A stretch of DNA of 64,000 nt from Actinomyces johnsonii. Lineage in GTDB: Bacteria; Actinomycetota; Actinomycetes; Actinomycetales; Actinomycetaceae. The stretch is taken from the NCBI RefSeq assembly GCF_006546835.1, contig NZ_VICB01000019.1, forward strand, positions 127,070 to 191,069. Reading direction: 5' to 3'. A model generated the notes under the pieces. It was not told the origin of the DNA and ran no database searches. It worked only from the letters and a program-made list of their open reading frames with translations. Shown piece after piece: positions 19,117 through 26,716 of the stretch; position 1 is the first letter of the stretch; every line of letters begins with the position of its first letter. The translations under genes were made by a program, and so were the position numbers.

Positions 19117-20151
19117 CTATCCGGCTCGAGCGCTCGGCTCCCGGCCGGGTGCGGAGGGGACTGCGGTCCGCCCTGTGTCGGGGTCGATGCTCACCGAGAT
19201 GTCGCCCAGGGCCCGCCCGTAGGTGCCAGGCGCGCCTTGGGAGAGCCAGACCGTGTAGGTGGACGACGGATCGCCTGGCTCGGGGAGGAACAGGGCGATC
19301 GGTTCGCCCCCGTGCGCCTCCTGCGCTGCGGCAACGGCGCGGCGCGGACCGATATCCCGGTCCTGTCCGGTCCCTGACCGCCCGGGCAGGGCCTCGGGCG
19401 CCGTGACGGAGGTGGGGGGAGTCTGCCGGATGGGGTGAAGACCAAAGGCGCTGGCGTAGTACCCCCACAGGAACAACAGGGGCAGCATGACCAGCCCGGC
19501 GGCCTTGAACAGGTCGGTGTTCCTCGACAGGCGCCTGCTGCGCCAACTGGGGGACAGGGCGGTGCGCCGGTAGCGTTGCAACGGCCACCACACCCTGAGA
19601 CCACTGACGGTGAGGACCAGCAGGATCACGCTCGAGGCGGCGACGACGAGGCCGCCGACGCTCAGGCCCCTGTGCGCTCCCCACCAGCGGGTGTGAGGGA
19701 TCTCCCGGGACATCCAGCGGACGTGACCGGGTCCCTGACAGGACAGGAGACAGCGGTGCAGGTTGTCCAGGGCGGCGAGCCACGATCGGGGACCGGCCAC
19801 CTGGGCGATCTCCTCTCCGGAGGAAGGGTCGACCGTGTAAGCGGTCTGCTTGGTCTTGACCTCGATCACGTCGTCGATCCGGGACGCGGAGACAACGGAC
19901 TCTCCGGGGTGGTCGATCTCGATCGTTTCGATGGCCTGGGGCAGCGAGACCCGATCAGGAACGGGAGCGCGGGAATGGGCGGCCGGTTTCAATGAACGCA
20001 TGACCTCGCCCTGGTAGGGCGAGACGGCGCCACTGAGCGTCATGGCCAGCAGGATCAGGCCTGCCGCCGCCGACAACCATCGGCGGGCGAGAGCCATCGC
20101 CCGGGAGACTCGGGAGGGTTGGGAGGGGAGGGAATCGGTCGTGGGCTGCAT
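19117..20151 (-). CDS. PepSY-associated membrane protein, apparently shortened at the C-terminus
   Basis: 344 aa. It has the layout of PepSY-TM proteins: an N-terminal membrane helix (LSAAAGLILLAMTLSGAV), a PepSY-like segment (LPQAIETIEIDHPGESVVS ... YTVDPSSGEEIAQV), HRCLLS and then two helices (GLVVAASSVILLVLTVSG, AGLVMLPLLFLWGYYASAF) and a second PepSY-like segment ending ISVSIDPDTGRTAVPS. Family members usually continue with at least one more helix; here the frame stops 16 residues later. PepSY-TM proteins are often linked to iron reduction or uptake, but nothing nearby proves that. It follows a small membrane protein by 15 bases. Confidence 0.7.
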   Translation of the reverse strand: MQPTTDSLPSQPSRVSRAMALARRWLSAAAGLILLAMTLSGAVSPYQGEVMRSLKPAAHSRAPVPDRVSLPQAIETIEIDHPGESVVSASRIDDVIEVKTKQTAYTVDPSSGEEIAQVAGPRSWLAALDNLHRCLLSCQGPGHVRWMSREIPHTRWWGAHRGLSVGGLVVAASSVILLVLTVSGLRVWWPLQRYRRTALSPSWRSRRLSRNTDLFKAAGLVMLPLLFLWGYYASAFGLHPIRQTPPTSVTAPEALPGRSGTGQDRDIGPRRAVAAAQEAHGGEPIALFLPEPGDPSSTYTVWLSQGAPGTYGRALGDISVSIDPDTGRTAVPSAPGREPSARAG

Positions 20152-20166
20152 GACGGAGTTACATGA

Positions 20167-20565
20167 TTAGAACCCGGCGGGAGCCAGCAGGGCGGCAAGG
20201 GTGCACAGGCAGGTGAGAACTGCGATAAAGGCATAGGCGCGGCGTCCCCGATCGCGCCGCATCCACAGTGAGCGGGCGCCGCTGACGCAGACCGCGGCCC
20301 CCGCGACCTGGATGACCGTGGCCGCGCCGACGGTCAAAGGCCCGACGGCACCGATGGCGGGGGCCAGGGCGTGGACGATGACGTACCGCAGGCCCGAGGC
20401 CCACAGTCCCAGCATGACGGCGTGGACGTCGCCACTGACCAGGAGGGAGGCATCGGGGGCGACCTCAGAAGAATCGGAAGCGTCGGCGGGCGCGTCGTCG
20501 AGGCCGTCGCCGGCATCTCCGCCCGGCGAGGCATCAACATAATCAATACCGGCCATACTCTTCAT
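20167..20565 (-). CDS. Small membrane protein upstream of the PepSY gene
   Basis: 132 aa if started at ATG 20565; an ATG nine bases later (20556) and a longer frame to 20604 are alternatives. The first 45 residues are acidic and alanine-rich; then come three hydrophobic segments (VHAVMLGLWASGLRYVIVHAL, VGAATVIQVAGAAVCVSG, AYAFIAVLTCLCTLAALLAPA). I do not recognise the family. The 15-base gap to the PepSY gene suggests one operon and a shared membrane role. Confidence 0.6.
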   Translation of the reverse strand: MKSMAGIDYVDASPGGDAGDGLDDAPADASDSSEVAPDASLLVSGDVHAVMLGLWASGLRYVIVHALAPAIGAVGPLTVGAATVIQVAGAAVCVSGARSLWMRRDRGRRAYAFIAVLTCLCTLAALLAPAGF

Positions 20566-20724
20566 ATTGATGAATACGGTAACGTTCAGGATAAAACGCG
20601 TCAATGCTCCGGTGCGAGGCGAAGATGTGATGTCAGGCGGGCTGTCTTGAAGGAAATACTTGTTGATGGGCCCCCATCCCGAGCGCCGGAGAAATAGGGT
20701 CCCCTGATGGTGCGCTCCTGATGG

Positions 20725-21555
20725 CTACCGCAGCAGGGGGAGTGCGGAGACGATGGTCAGTGCGATGATGATCGGCTCGAAGACTCGCTGATCCATGCGT
20801 TCGGCAAGCCTGCGGCCGGCCAGCGCCGAGGCGATGACGGCCGGAGCGGCGATCCCGGTCAGGGACAGTGTCGTGGCGTTGACCAGGCCGGCCGAGACGG
20901 AGAAGGGCAGCTTGACCAGGTTGACCAGGAAGAAGAACCAGGCGGTCGTCCCCAGGAAGGCCTTGACCGGGTAGCGGCAGGCCAGGAAGTACATGGAGGT
21001 CACCGGGCCGCCGGCATTAGCGACCATCGTGGTGAAACCGGCCAGACTGCCGTAGACCAAGCGGGCGGCCCGGCCGCCGGTCGCGGGGGCTGCGGATGCT
21101 TCGAGCGCTTCGGGCGCCCCACTCGCCCCAGATGCCGGAGGCGCCATGGGCGGGACCGGGGACCGGGTGGGGACTCTGCTCCTGCCGGCGGCGCGACGCT
21201 GGAGGAGGGTAATGGCTACCAGGAGCAGCAGCACGATGCCGATGAGGCGCCGGGTGGAGCTGTCGGAAGCCAGGTGCAGGAACAGGGCACCGGCGCCGAC
21301 TCCCGCCAGGACCGCCGGAACGAGTCGGCGCAACATGCGGAAGTCGGCGTCTCGGCGGTAACTCCATACGGCCAGCAGGTCGCCGGTCATGAGCATGAGC
21401 AGGATGGCACCGGTGGACTCCTTGGCGGGCAGTACCGCGGTGCACAGGGCGACGGCGATCGTGGCCGCCCCGGGCAGGGCGGTCTTGGCGATGCCGCACA
21501 GCGCCGCCACGACCATGAGGAGGATCCAGGAGGTTGCGGTCAAAGTGGGGGGCAC
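20725..21555 (-). CDS. TauE/SafE-family permease
   Basis: 276 aa with seven to eight membrane segments. Family features are GIAKTALPGAATIAVALCTAVLPAKESTGAILLMLMTGDLLAVW near the N-terminus (landmark, residues 20-63) and the second-half repeat LAGFTTMVANAGGPVTSMYFLACRYPVKAFLGTTAWFFFLVN (residues 164-206). The family exports or imports sulfite, sulfoacetate and other small organic anions. A poly-acidic insertion rich in A, P and S lies between the halves (about 118-155). No sulfur gene is adjacent, so the substrate is open. Confidence 0.87.
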   Translation of the reverse strand: MPPTLTATSWILLMVVAALCGIAKTALPGAATIAVALCTAVLPAKESTGAILLMLMTGDLLAVWSYRRDADFRMLRRLVPAVLAGVGAGALFLHLASDSSTRRLIGIVLLLLVAITLLQRRAAGRSRVPTRSPVPPMAPPASGASGAPEALEASAAPATGGRAARLVYGSLAGFTTMVANAGGPVTSMYFLACRYPVKAFLGTTAWFFFLVNLVKLPFSVSAGLVNATTLSLTGIAAPAVIASALAGRRLAERMDQRVFEPIIIALTIVSALPLLR

Positions 21556-21711
21556 GGGGCTGCCTCTCGGCGGTGAGAAGGACGGGAAAGGAGAGGGGGC
21601 GGACTTTGTCCGGACTTTTGTCCAGCCTAGCGGATGAATGTCGACGGCGAGGACCGATTGGTCGGGGTCCTCGCCGTCGATGTGGTCGGGGTCGCGGTTT
21701 CCGGAGTCCGC

Positions 21712-22710
21712 TCAGAGTCTGGTGGCGGCCTCCAGGAGGTTGCGTGCGGAGATCTGGAGCCCCTCGACGTTGCCGTACTCGGCGTCTTCGTGCTCGATGT
21801 TGACGTTCATCTCCGGGTCGACCTCGGTGATGGCGGTCAGGAATTCGGCCCAGTAGTCGGTGTCGTGGCCCAGCCCGAAGGCGACGAATCGCCAGGCCGG
21901 GTCCTGGGGCCAGGAGTTGCACCAGTAGCCGTAGGCCACCGGGACCTTGCCCTCGGCCTCGGCGGGCACGTGGCCGAAGTCGGTGTCCAGGACCCCGCGG
22001 TAGGCGGCGCCGGGGAAGATCCTGGTGTCCTTGGCGTGGACGTGACCCACGAGGCGGCCCAGGCGCCTGGTGGCGGCGATCGGGTCCATCTGCTGCCAGA
22101 ACAGGTGGGAGGGGTCCATGTTGACCTTGATGTTGGTCGCCCCGGTCTCCTCGACGAGCCGTTCGAAGGAGGGGACGTTGAAGACCAGGTTTCGCGGGTG
22201 CAGCTCCAGGCAGACCTGGACGTCGTTGTCGCGGGCCAGGGCGTCGATCTCCTTGAAGAAGGGGACGACGACGCTCCACTGGTAGTCCAGGATCTCCATG
22301 TCGATCCCGTTCCACGGGTTGACGACCCAGGTGGGGTACTTCGCGCTCGGGTCGGTGCCCGGGGTACCGGACATGGTGACGATCTCCTTAACCCCGAGCA
22401 GGCCCGCCAGGCGGATGGCCGCTCGGATGTCCTCGGCGTGCTTGAGGCCCTCGTTGGGCAGCGGCGAGGTGGGGTTGCCCGAGGTGTTGAGGCCCGAGAG
22501 CGTCATTCCCTTGTCCTGGAAGAGGCCCAGGTACTCGTCGCGGGCGGTGGGTGAGGCCAGGAGGGCGTCGACGGGGCAGTGCGGGGAGGGGATGAATCCT
22601 CCGACGTTGACCTCCGCTCCGGTCAGGCCAGCGTCCTTGAGGACGTCGAGGGCCTCGGGCAGGGAGCGGTCCTGGAGGCAGGCGGTGTAGGCGCCGTAGG
22701 TCAATGGCAT
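21712..22710 (-). CDS. Sugar phosphate isomerase/epimerase (xylose isomerase-like TIM barrel)
   Basis: 332 aa. AP-endonuclease-2/IolE-IolI fold with the four metal-ligand regions CLELHPRN, VNMDPSHLFWQQMDP, GHVHAKDT and NIEHEDAEYGN. GAGGTCTCTC precedes the ATG. It is the second gene of a unit with the oxidoreductase at 22791-24017 (80-base gap), a pairing typical of dehydrogenase-isomerase steps in inositol or sugar-acid breakdown. The substrate cannot be told from sequence; it belongs to the inositol locus by position. Confidence 0.85.
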   Translation of the reverse strand: MPLTYGAYTACLQDRSLPEALDVLKDAGLTGAEVNVGGFIPSPHCPVDALLASPTARDEYLGLFQDKGMTLSGLNTSGNPTSPLPNEGLKHAEDIRAAIRLAGLLGVKEIVTMSGTPGTDPSAKYPTWVVNPWNGIDMEILDYQWSVVVPFFKEIDALARDNDVQVCLELHPRNLVFNVPSFERLVEETGATNIKVNMDPSHLFWQQMDPIAATRRLGRLVGHVHAKDTRIFPGAAYRGVLDTDFGHVPAEAEGKVPVAYGYWCNSWPQDPAWRFVAFGLGHDTDYWAEFLTAITEVDPEMNVNIEHEDAEYGNVEGLQISARNLLEAATRL

Positions 22711-22790
22711 GAGAGGTCTCCTTGTGCGTCTTTGCGTTGTTGCTTGTCTGAACGTGTCGGCCCAATGGGCCGACTGGCGATGAATGGGCC

Positions 22791-24017
22791 TTACAGGCTC
22801 GCGAGCTCGGGCAGGTCCGCGACGTCGACGGCGGCGCCCCCGGTGGCGGCCGAACGGGCCACGGCGTCGGCTAGGAGCATCTCGCGGTAGCCGTCGGCGA
22901 AGCTGGCGCAGGGCGGCAGTGCCCCTTGCTCGGGAGTGATACCGGCGATCTGCTGGAGGAAGGCGTGGGCCTGGTAGGTGAACTGCTCGATCTGGGTCAG
23001 GCCGACCCCGCCGAAGGCCATGGAGGAGCCCCGCGCGAAGTAGGGGAAGTCGGGACCCACCAGGACCCGGCGGGCGCCTCCCAACCCGGCGGGGGAGTTG
23101 ACGTCGTCGATCTTGATCTCGCCGCAGCGGGCCAGGTCCCAGGAGGCGCGGCCCTTGGTACCCAGTACGTCGACCATGAGGGAATTGGGCAGTCCCCAGG
23201 CCACGCGCGAGCAGGAGAAGGTGCCCACGGCGCCGCTGGCGAAGTGTGCGGTGAAGGTGGCGACGTCGTCGTTCTCCACCGGCTCATAGGTGACATTGGC
23301 GGAGTCGCCGGTGTCGAGGGCGGTGCCGCGGGTGACGTGGCCGGTGGCCACGGGGCGCTCCTTGATGGAGGTCATCATGGCGGCGCCCGAAACCGAGACG
23401 ATGGGGCCGCAGATGACCTCGGCGGTATCGATGAGGTGGCTGCCGACGTCGCCCAGGGCCCCCGAGCCCATGGGGCCCTTGTAGCGCCAGGCCATGGGGG
23501 TGGCCGGGTCCACGCCGTAGTCGCACCAGTAGCGGCCGTCGAAGTGGTTGATCTCGCCCAGGTGGCCCTCGGCGACGAGCTTGGCGAGCTCGGCCACGGC
23601 GGCGTTGCGGCGGTAGGTGAAGCCCACGCCGGTGACGACGCCGGCCTCCTTCTCGACCTGCGCCATGGCGCGGGCGCTCTCAAGCGTGTCCGCCAGGGGC
23701 TTCTCGCACAGGACGTGTTTGCCGGCCTTGATGAGGGTCTCGGCGATCTCGCGGTGCAGGGCGTTACCCACCACGATGGAGACGATGTCGATGTCCGGAT
23801 CCTCAGCCACTGCCCGCCAGTCGTCCACGGCGCGCTCGTAGCCGTAGCGCTGGGCGGCGTCCTCGGCGAAGGGGAGGTAGGCATCGGCGATGGTGTGCAG
23901 ACGGACTTGCGGCAGGCCCAGATCGAAGACGGTGCCGACCTGGCGCCAGGCGTTGGCGTGAGTGGTGCCGGCCATTCCAGCACCGATGACGGCGACTGAC
24001 AGGGGAGTGGTGTTCAT
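22791..24017 (-). CDS. Gfo/Idh/MocA-family NAD(P)-dependent oxidoreductase
   Basis: 408 aa from ATG 24017 (GAGG upstream). Rossmann motif VIGAGMAGTTHANAW, the catalytic-lysine block HVLCEKPLADT, then GVGFTYRRNAAVAELAKLV and GALGDVGSHLIDTAEVICG with the D/H pair of the active site. The form with Y-R-R-N and a GS-HLID block resembles sugar dehydrogenases acting on disaccharides or inositol stereoisomers. It probably oxidises a cyclitol or sugar that the downstream isomerase then processes. A LacI gene lies upstream on the same strand, and two operator-like sites lie between. Confidence 0.85.
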   Translation of the reverse strand: MNTTPLSVAVIGAGMAGTTHANAWRQVGTVFDLGLPQVRLHTIADAYLPFAEDAAQRYGYERAVDDWRAVAEDPDIDIVSIVVGNALHREIAETLIKAGKHVLCEKPLADTLESARAMAQVEKEAGVVTGVGFTYRRNAAVAELAKLVAEGHLGEINHFDGRYWCDYGVDPATPMAWRYKGPMGSGALGDVGSHLIDTAEVICGPIVSVSGAAMMTSIKERPVATGHVTRGTALDTGDSANVTYEPVENDDVATFTAHFASGAVGTFSCSRVAWGLPNSLMVDVLGTKGRASWDLARCGEIKIDDVNSPAGLGGARRVLVGPDFPYFARGSSMAFGGVGLTQIEQFTYQAHAFLQQIAGITPEQGALPPCASFADGYREMLLADAVARSAATGGAAVDVADLPELASL

Positions 24018-24079
24018 GGTTGCCTCTGGTGTCCTCATCGATGAGCGGGTAACTGATTGAAGTCCTGTGCTGACATGAA

Positions 24080-24093
24080 TTCACGCGCGTGAA
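24080..24093 (-). promoter_or_regulatory. Palindromic operator TTCACGCGCGTGAA, likely LacI-type
   Basis: A perfect 14-bp palindrome with a CG centre, the usual form of LacI/GalR operators, 63 bases before the oxidoreductase start at 24017. A consensus -35 TTGACA (minus strand 24134-24129) lies upstream, so this operator would sit near or just after the transcription start. The LacI regulator at 24292-25320 is the obvious candidate to bind it (inference). Confidence 0.6.
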
Positions 24094-24148
24094 CTCATGA
24101 CCTCAGTCTGTGATTCCGGCGGTGGTGATGTCAACCGGTGAGGAGAAC

Positions 24149-24162
24149 TTCATCCTGACAAA
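24149..24162. promoter_or_regulatory. Degenerate GntR/IolR-type operator upstream of the 24017 operon
   Basis: TTCATCCTGACAAA matches the locus consensus TTTGTCCTGACAAA at 12 of 14 positions. It lies about 130 bases before the oxidoreductase start and upstream of the LacI-type palindrome. Confidence 0.45.
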
Positions 24163-24291
24163 GGAGGTCGTTCCGAGGGACTGGCGAAGAGACTGGGACC
24201 GTGGTCCCCGGCCGGGAAGATGGCGCAAGGTGCCGTTGCTGTCCGAGGGTGGTCGGTGCGTGAGCCGGCTCGGTGCCGGACGTATCGCTCG

Positions 24292-25320
24292 TCAGCGTCC
24301 CAGGGAGGAGGCTCGGGTGACGAGCTGTGGCTTCAGGACCACACTGCGGGCCTGGGGTCCGGCGAGCGCCCCGGCCTGTAGTCCGTCGTCGGGCGCCAGC
24401 CCTGCGCGTCGGCACACCAGGTCCACGGCCTGCTCGCCCAGGAGATCCTCGGGCTGGTCGATGCTGGTCAGTGAGAACTCCTTGCGCAGGGCCAGGTAGG
24501 TGTTGTCGTAGGAGACCAGGGCGACGTCGCCCCCGGGCTTGCGGCGGCGCTCTCGCAGGACGGGCACGGCGTCGATGGCCAGGACGTCGTTGTGAATGAC
24601 CAGGCCCAGCGGCTCGGAGTGGTCCTGCAGGGCCGCGCGGGTGGCGGGGCCCGCGTCCTCGCCGCAGCTGCGCACCTCGAAGTCCAGTCCGGTTGCCTGA
24701 GCGGCTTGAGCCAAAGAGCGTTCTCTGTCCTGGCGGGAAGCAGCGTCGGTCATTCGCGGGCCGATATAGCAGATCGTGCGCATGCTTAAGGCCGCCAGAT
24801 GGTCGACGACGAGCCGGGCGGCGGCCTCCTCATCGACCCGCACGGAGTCGACCCGCCCACCGGGACTGCACCGCCCGATGACGCAGGTCGGCACCTCCTC
24901 GCCGATGGCGAGCAGGTCCTCGCCGGGCAGCCAGGGTGAGACGAAGATGATGCCAGCGACCCGCACCCCCAGCAGGCTCTCGACGGCCTGGTGCAGGACT
25001 TCGGGCTGATCGGAGCCGACCGTGACGAACAGGGTGAGGCCGCGCTGGGCGGCCGCCCGTCCCAGGCAGGCCGCGATCTGCTCGAAGAAGGCGTTGCGCA
25101 GGTTGGGCAGCACCAGACCGATGATGGTCGAGCGCTTGCGGGCCAGCGAGGAGGCTGAGACGTTGACCCGGTAACCGAGAGAGGCGGCCACTTCCTCGAT
25201 GCGCTCGCGGGTGCTGGCGGCGACCTTGGGTGAGCCGCTCAGGGCCAGTGAGACCAGGCTGCGCGAGACCCCGGCGACGCGAGCGACGTCGCTCTGGGTG
25301 GCGGCATGAGCCTTGGTCAC
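24292..25320 (-). CDS. LacI-family transcriptional regulator
   Basis: 342 aa. The N-terminal helix-turn-helix is QSDVARVAGVSRSLVSLALSG with the hinge ERIEEVAASLGYRVNVSASSLA, followed by a periplasmic-binding-protein-like ligand domain (TIIGLVLPNLRNAFFEQIA ... VALVSYDNTYLA ... TSIDQPEDLLGEQAVDLV). It most likely represses the oxidoreductase-isomerase operon transcribed in the same direction 275 bases downstream. A 12-bp palindrome GTGCGATCGCAC 43 bases before its own start may allow autoregulation. The ligand is not known; a sugar or cyclitol is expected. Confidence 0.9.
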   Translation of the reverse strand: MTKAHAATQSDVARVAGVSRSLVSLALSGSPKVAASTRERIEEVAASLGYRVNVSASSLARKRSTIIGLVLPNLRNAFFEQIAACLGRAAAQRGLTLFVTVGSDQPEVLHQAVESLLGVRVAGIIFVSPWLPGEDLLAIGEEVPTCVIGRCSPGGRVDSVRVDEEAAARLVVDHLAALSMRTICYIGPRMTDAASRQDRERSLAQAAQATGLDFEVRSCGEDAGPATRAALQDHSEPLGLVIHNDVLAIDAVPVLRERRRKPGGDVALVSYDNTYLALRKEFSLTSIDQPEDLLGEQAVDLVCRRAGLAPDDGLQAGALAGPQARSVVLKPQLVTRASSLGR

Positions 25321-25362
25321 CGTCTCTCCTGGTCCTCTCGCGACGGGGTGCCGTCTTTAGGG

Positions 25363-25374
25363 GTGCGATCGCAC
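25363..25374 (-). promoter_or_regulatory. Palindrome GTGCGATCGCAC upstream of the LacI gene
   Basis: Perfect 12-bp palindrome, 43 bases before the LacI start codon at 25320, in a position suited to autoregulation. It differs from the CG-centred palindrome at 24080, so binding by the same protein is uncertain. Confidence 0.35.
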
Positions 25375-25556
25375 TGCCCGGTTGCCAAGAAGGCTACAGG
25401 CAGACAAGGGGACTGTGGCAGTAGTGGATCGACATGCTCGGGTGTCGGCGGGGAGCACAACGACGCTCCCGACCGGTGGTGGTCGGGAGCGTCGAAGTGA
25501 GGCGTCAGCCGGTGGGGTCCGCCCGGAGGGGGAGTCCGTGCGAGCCCCGCGACGCC

Positions 25557-26483
25557 TCAGGCTTTGAAGAGCGTGCCCTCGAGGTAGGCGCGCGCCTTGC
25601 GGGCGTACTCCAGGGGGTTGGCGATGGCCGGGTCCTGCTCGGCCTCCACCAGGATCCAGTTGCGGTAGCCGTGGTCCACCAGGAACTTGTAAGGCACGGT
25701 GAAGTCGATCGTGCCGTCGCCGGGAACGGTGAACATGCCGGCCAGGAAGGAGTCGAGGAAGGAGCGCTCGGCGGCCTTGGACTCCGCCATCTTCTCGGGG
25801 CGCACGTCCTTGAAGTGGACGTGCTTGACGCGGTCGATGGTGGCCTCCAGCAGGCCCATGACGTCGCCGTCGCCCACGTAGGCGTGGCCGGTGTCGAACA
25901 GGAGGGAGACCTTGGCCGGGTCGGTCAGCTCCATGAGGCGGATGGTCTCCTCCTTGGTCTGGATGACCGTGCCCAGGTGGTGGTGGTAGACGAGCTCGAG
26001 GTCGTGGGCGTGGGCGACGTCTCCCAGGCGGTCCAGGCCCTCGGCCAGGACCGGCCACTGCTCCTCGGTGAGCACCGGCTTGTTGGTGAAGATGCAGACG
26101 TCGCGGATGCCCTGGACCGAGCCGGTCTGCTCGGAGACGACGACGCGGGTGGCGCCCAGGTACTCCAGGTAGGCGCAGGTGGCCTCGAACTCGGGGATGA
26201 CGGCCTCGACGCCGTCGCGCAGGATGAAGGAGGAGAACCACTGGGCGACGATCTTGATGCCGCGGGCCTCGGCGGCAGCCTTGACCTCCTCCTTGGGTGG
26301 GAAGAAACCGGCGCACTCGGTGCCGGCGAAGCCGGTGTCGGCCAGGTCGAGGAGCATGTCCTCCAGGGTGTTGAAGGCGCCGACCTCGGGGATGTCGTCA
26401 TTGCGCCAGGTGATGGGGTGCATGCCCCAGGAGATGCCGTGGGGGTCGGAGATTGCGGTTGCGGGGTCGAGTGAGAAGGACAT
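25557..26483 (-). CDS. iolE: Inosose dehydratase (2-keto-myo-inositol dehydratase)
   Basis: 308 aa from ATG 26483 (AGAAGGAC sits inside the start, a weak site upstream). It matches IolE over its whole length: GMHPITWRNDDIPEVGA, GFAGTECAGFFPP, AQWFSSFILRDG, VVVSEQTGSVQG, LVYHHHLGTVIQTKEE, LLFDTGHAYVGDGD, VKHVHFKDVR, FLAGMFTVPGDGTIDF and ILVEAEQDPA. IolE removes water from 2-keto-myo-inositol to give the cyclic dione that IolD opens. It is a single gene with its own operator-promoter, separate from the iolC-B-D group ten kb away. Confidence 0.93.
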   Translation of the reverse strand: MSFSLDPATAISDPHGISWGMHPITWRNDDIPEVGAFNTLEDMLLDLADTGFAGTECAGFFPPKEEVKAAAEARGIKIVAQWFSSFILRDGVEAVIPEFEATCAYLEYLGATRVVVSEQTGSVQGIRDVCIFTNKPVLTEEQWPVLAEGLDRLGDVAHAHDLELVYHHHLGTVIQTKEETIRLMELTDPAKVSLLFDTGHAYVGDGDVMGLLEATIDRVKHVHFKDVRPEKMAESKAAERSFLDSFLAGMFTVPGDGTIDFTVPYKFLVDHGYRNWILVEAEQDPAIANPLEYARKARAYLEGTLFKA

Positions 26484-26644
26484 CGTTGCTCCGTGTCTGG
26501 TTGGGGGTCTAGCTGGTGTGGTGGTCTGTGGGTGAATGGTGAGCCATGAGCCGGTGGCTGGTACGCCGTCGGCCTGTGGCCGCGGTCGGGTGCTCCCGGG
26601 AGGCGGGTGCCGGCGTCGGTGCCGGGCGATGGGCCCGTGCAACG

Positions 26645-26674
26645 AACCTAGCAACAGGACTTTGTCCTGACAAG
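26645..26674 (-). promoter_or_regulatory. iolE promoter with embedded GntR/IolR-type operator
   Basis: TTTGTCCTGACAAG at 26661-26674 contains the exact 12-mer TTGTCCTGACAA. Read on the minus strand, its half TTGTCA (26673-26668) is a -35 box followed by a 17-base spacer and TAGGTT as -10 (26650-26645). A regulator bound to the palindrome would cover the -35 box. It lies about 165-190 bases before the iolE start. Confidence 0.75.
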
Positions 26675-26716
26675 CCTCAAAGTTGCCTCCCGGGAGCGCG
26701 TGCCGCTGGGACGGGG

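Noticed and set aside
21606-21617. TTGTCCGGACTT near the end of the 21712 gene as another inositol operator
   Set aside because: The right arm has two mismatches, it lies upstream of the TauE/SafE gene without promoter boxes, and a second half site next to it blurs the pattern. Not strong enough to include.
22743-22755. CTTGTCTGAACGT between the oxidoreductase and the isomerase gene
   Set aside because: Only the left arm of the operator is present, inside an operon gap of 80 bases.
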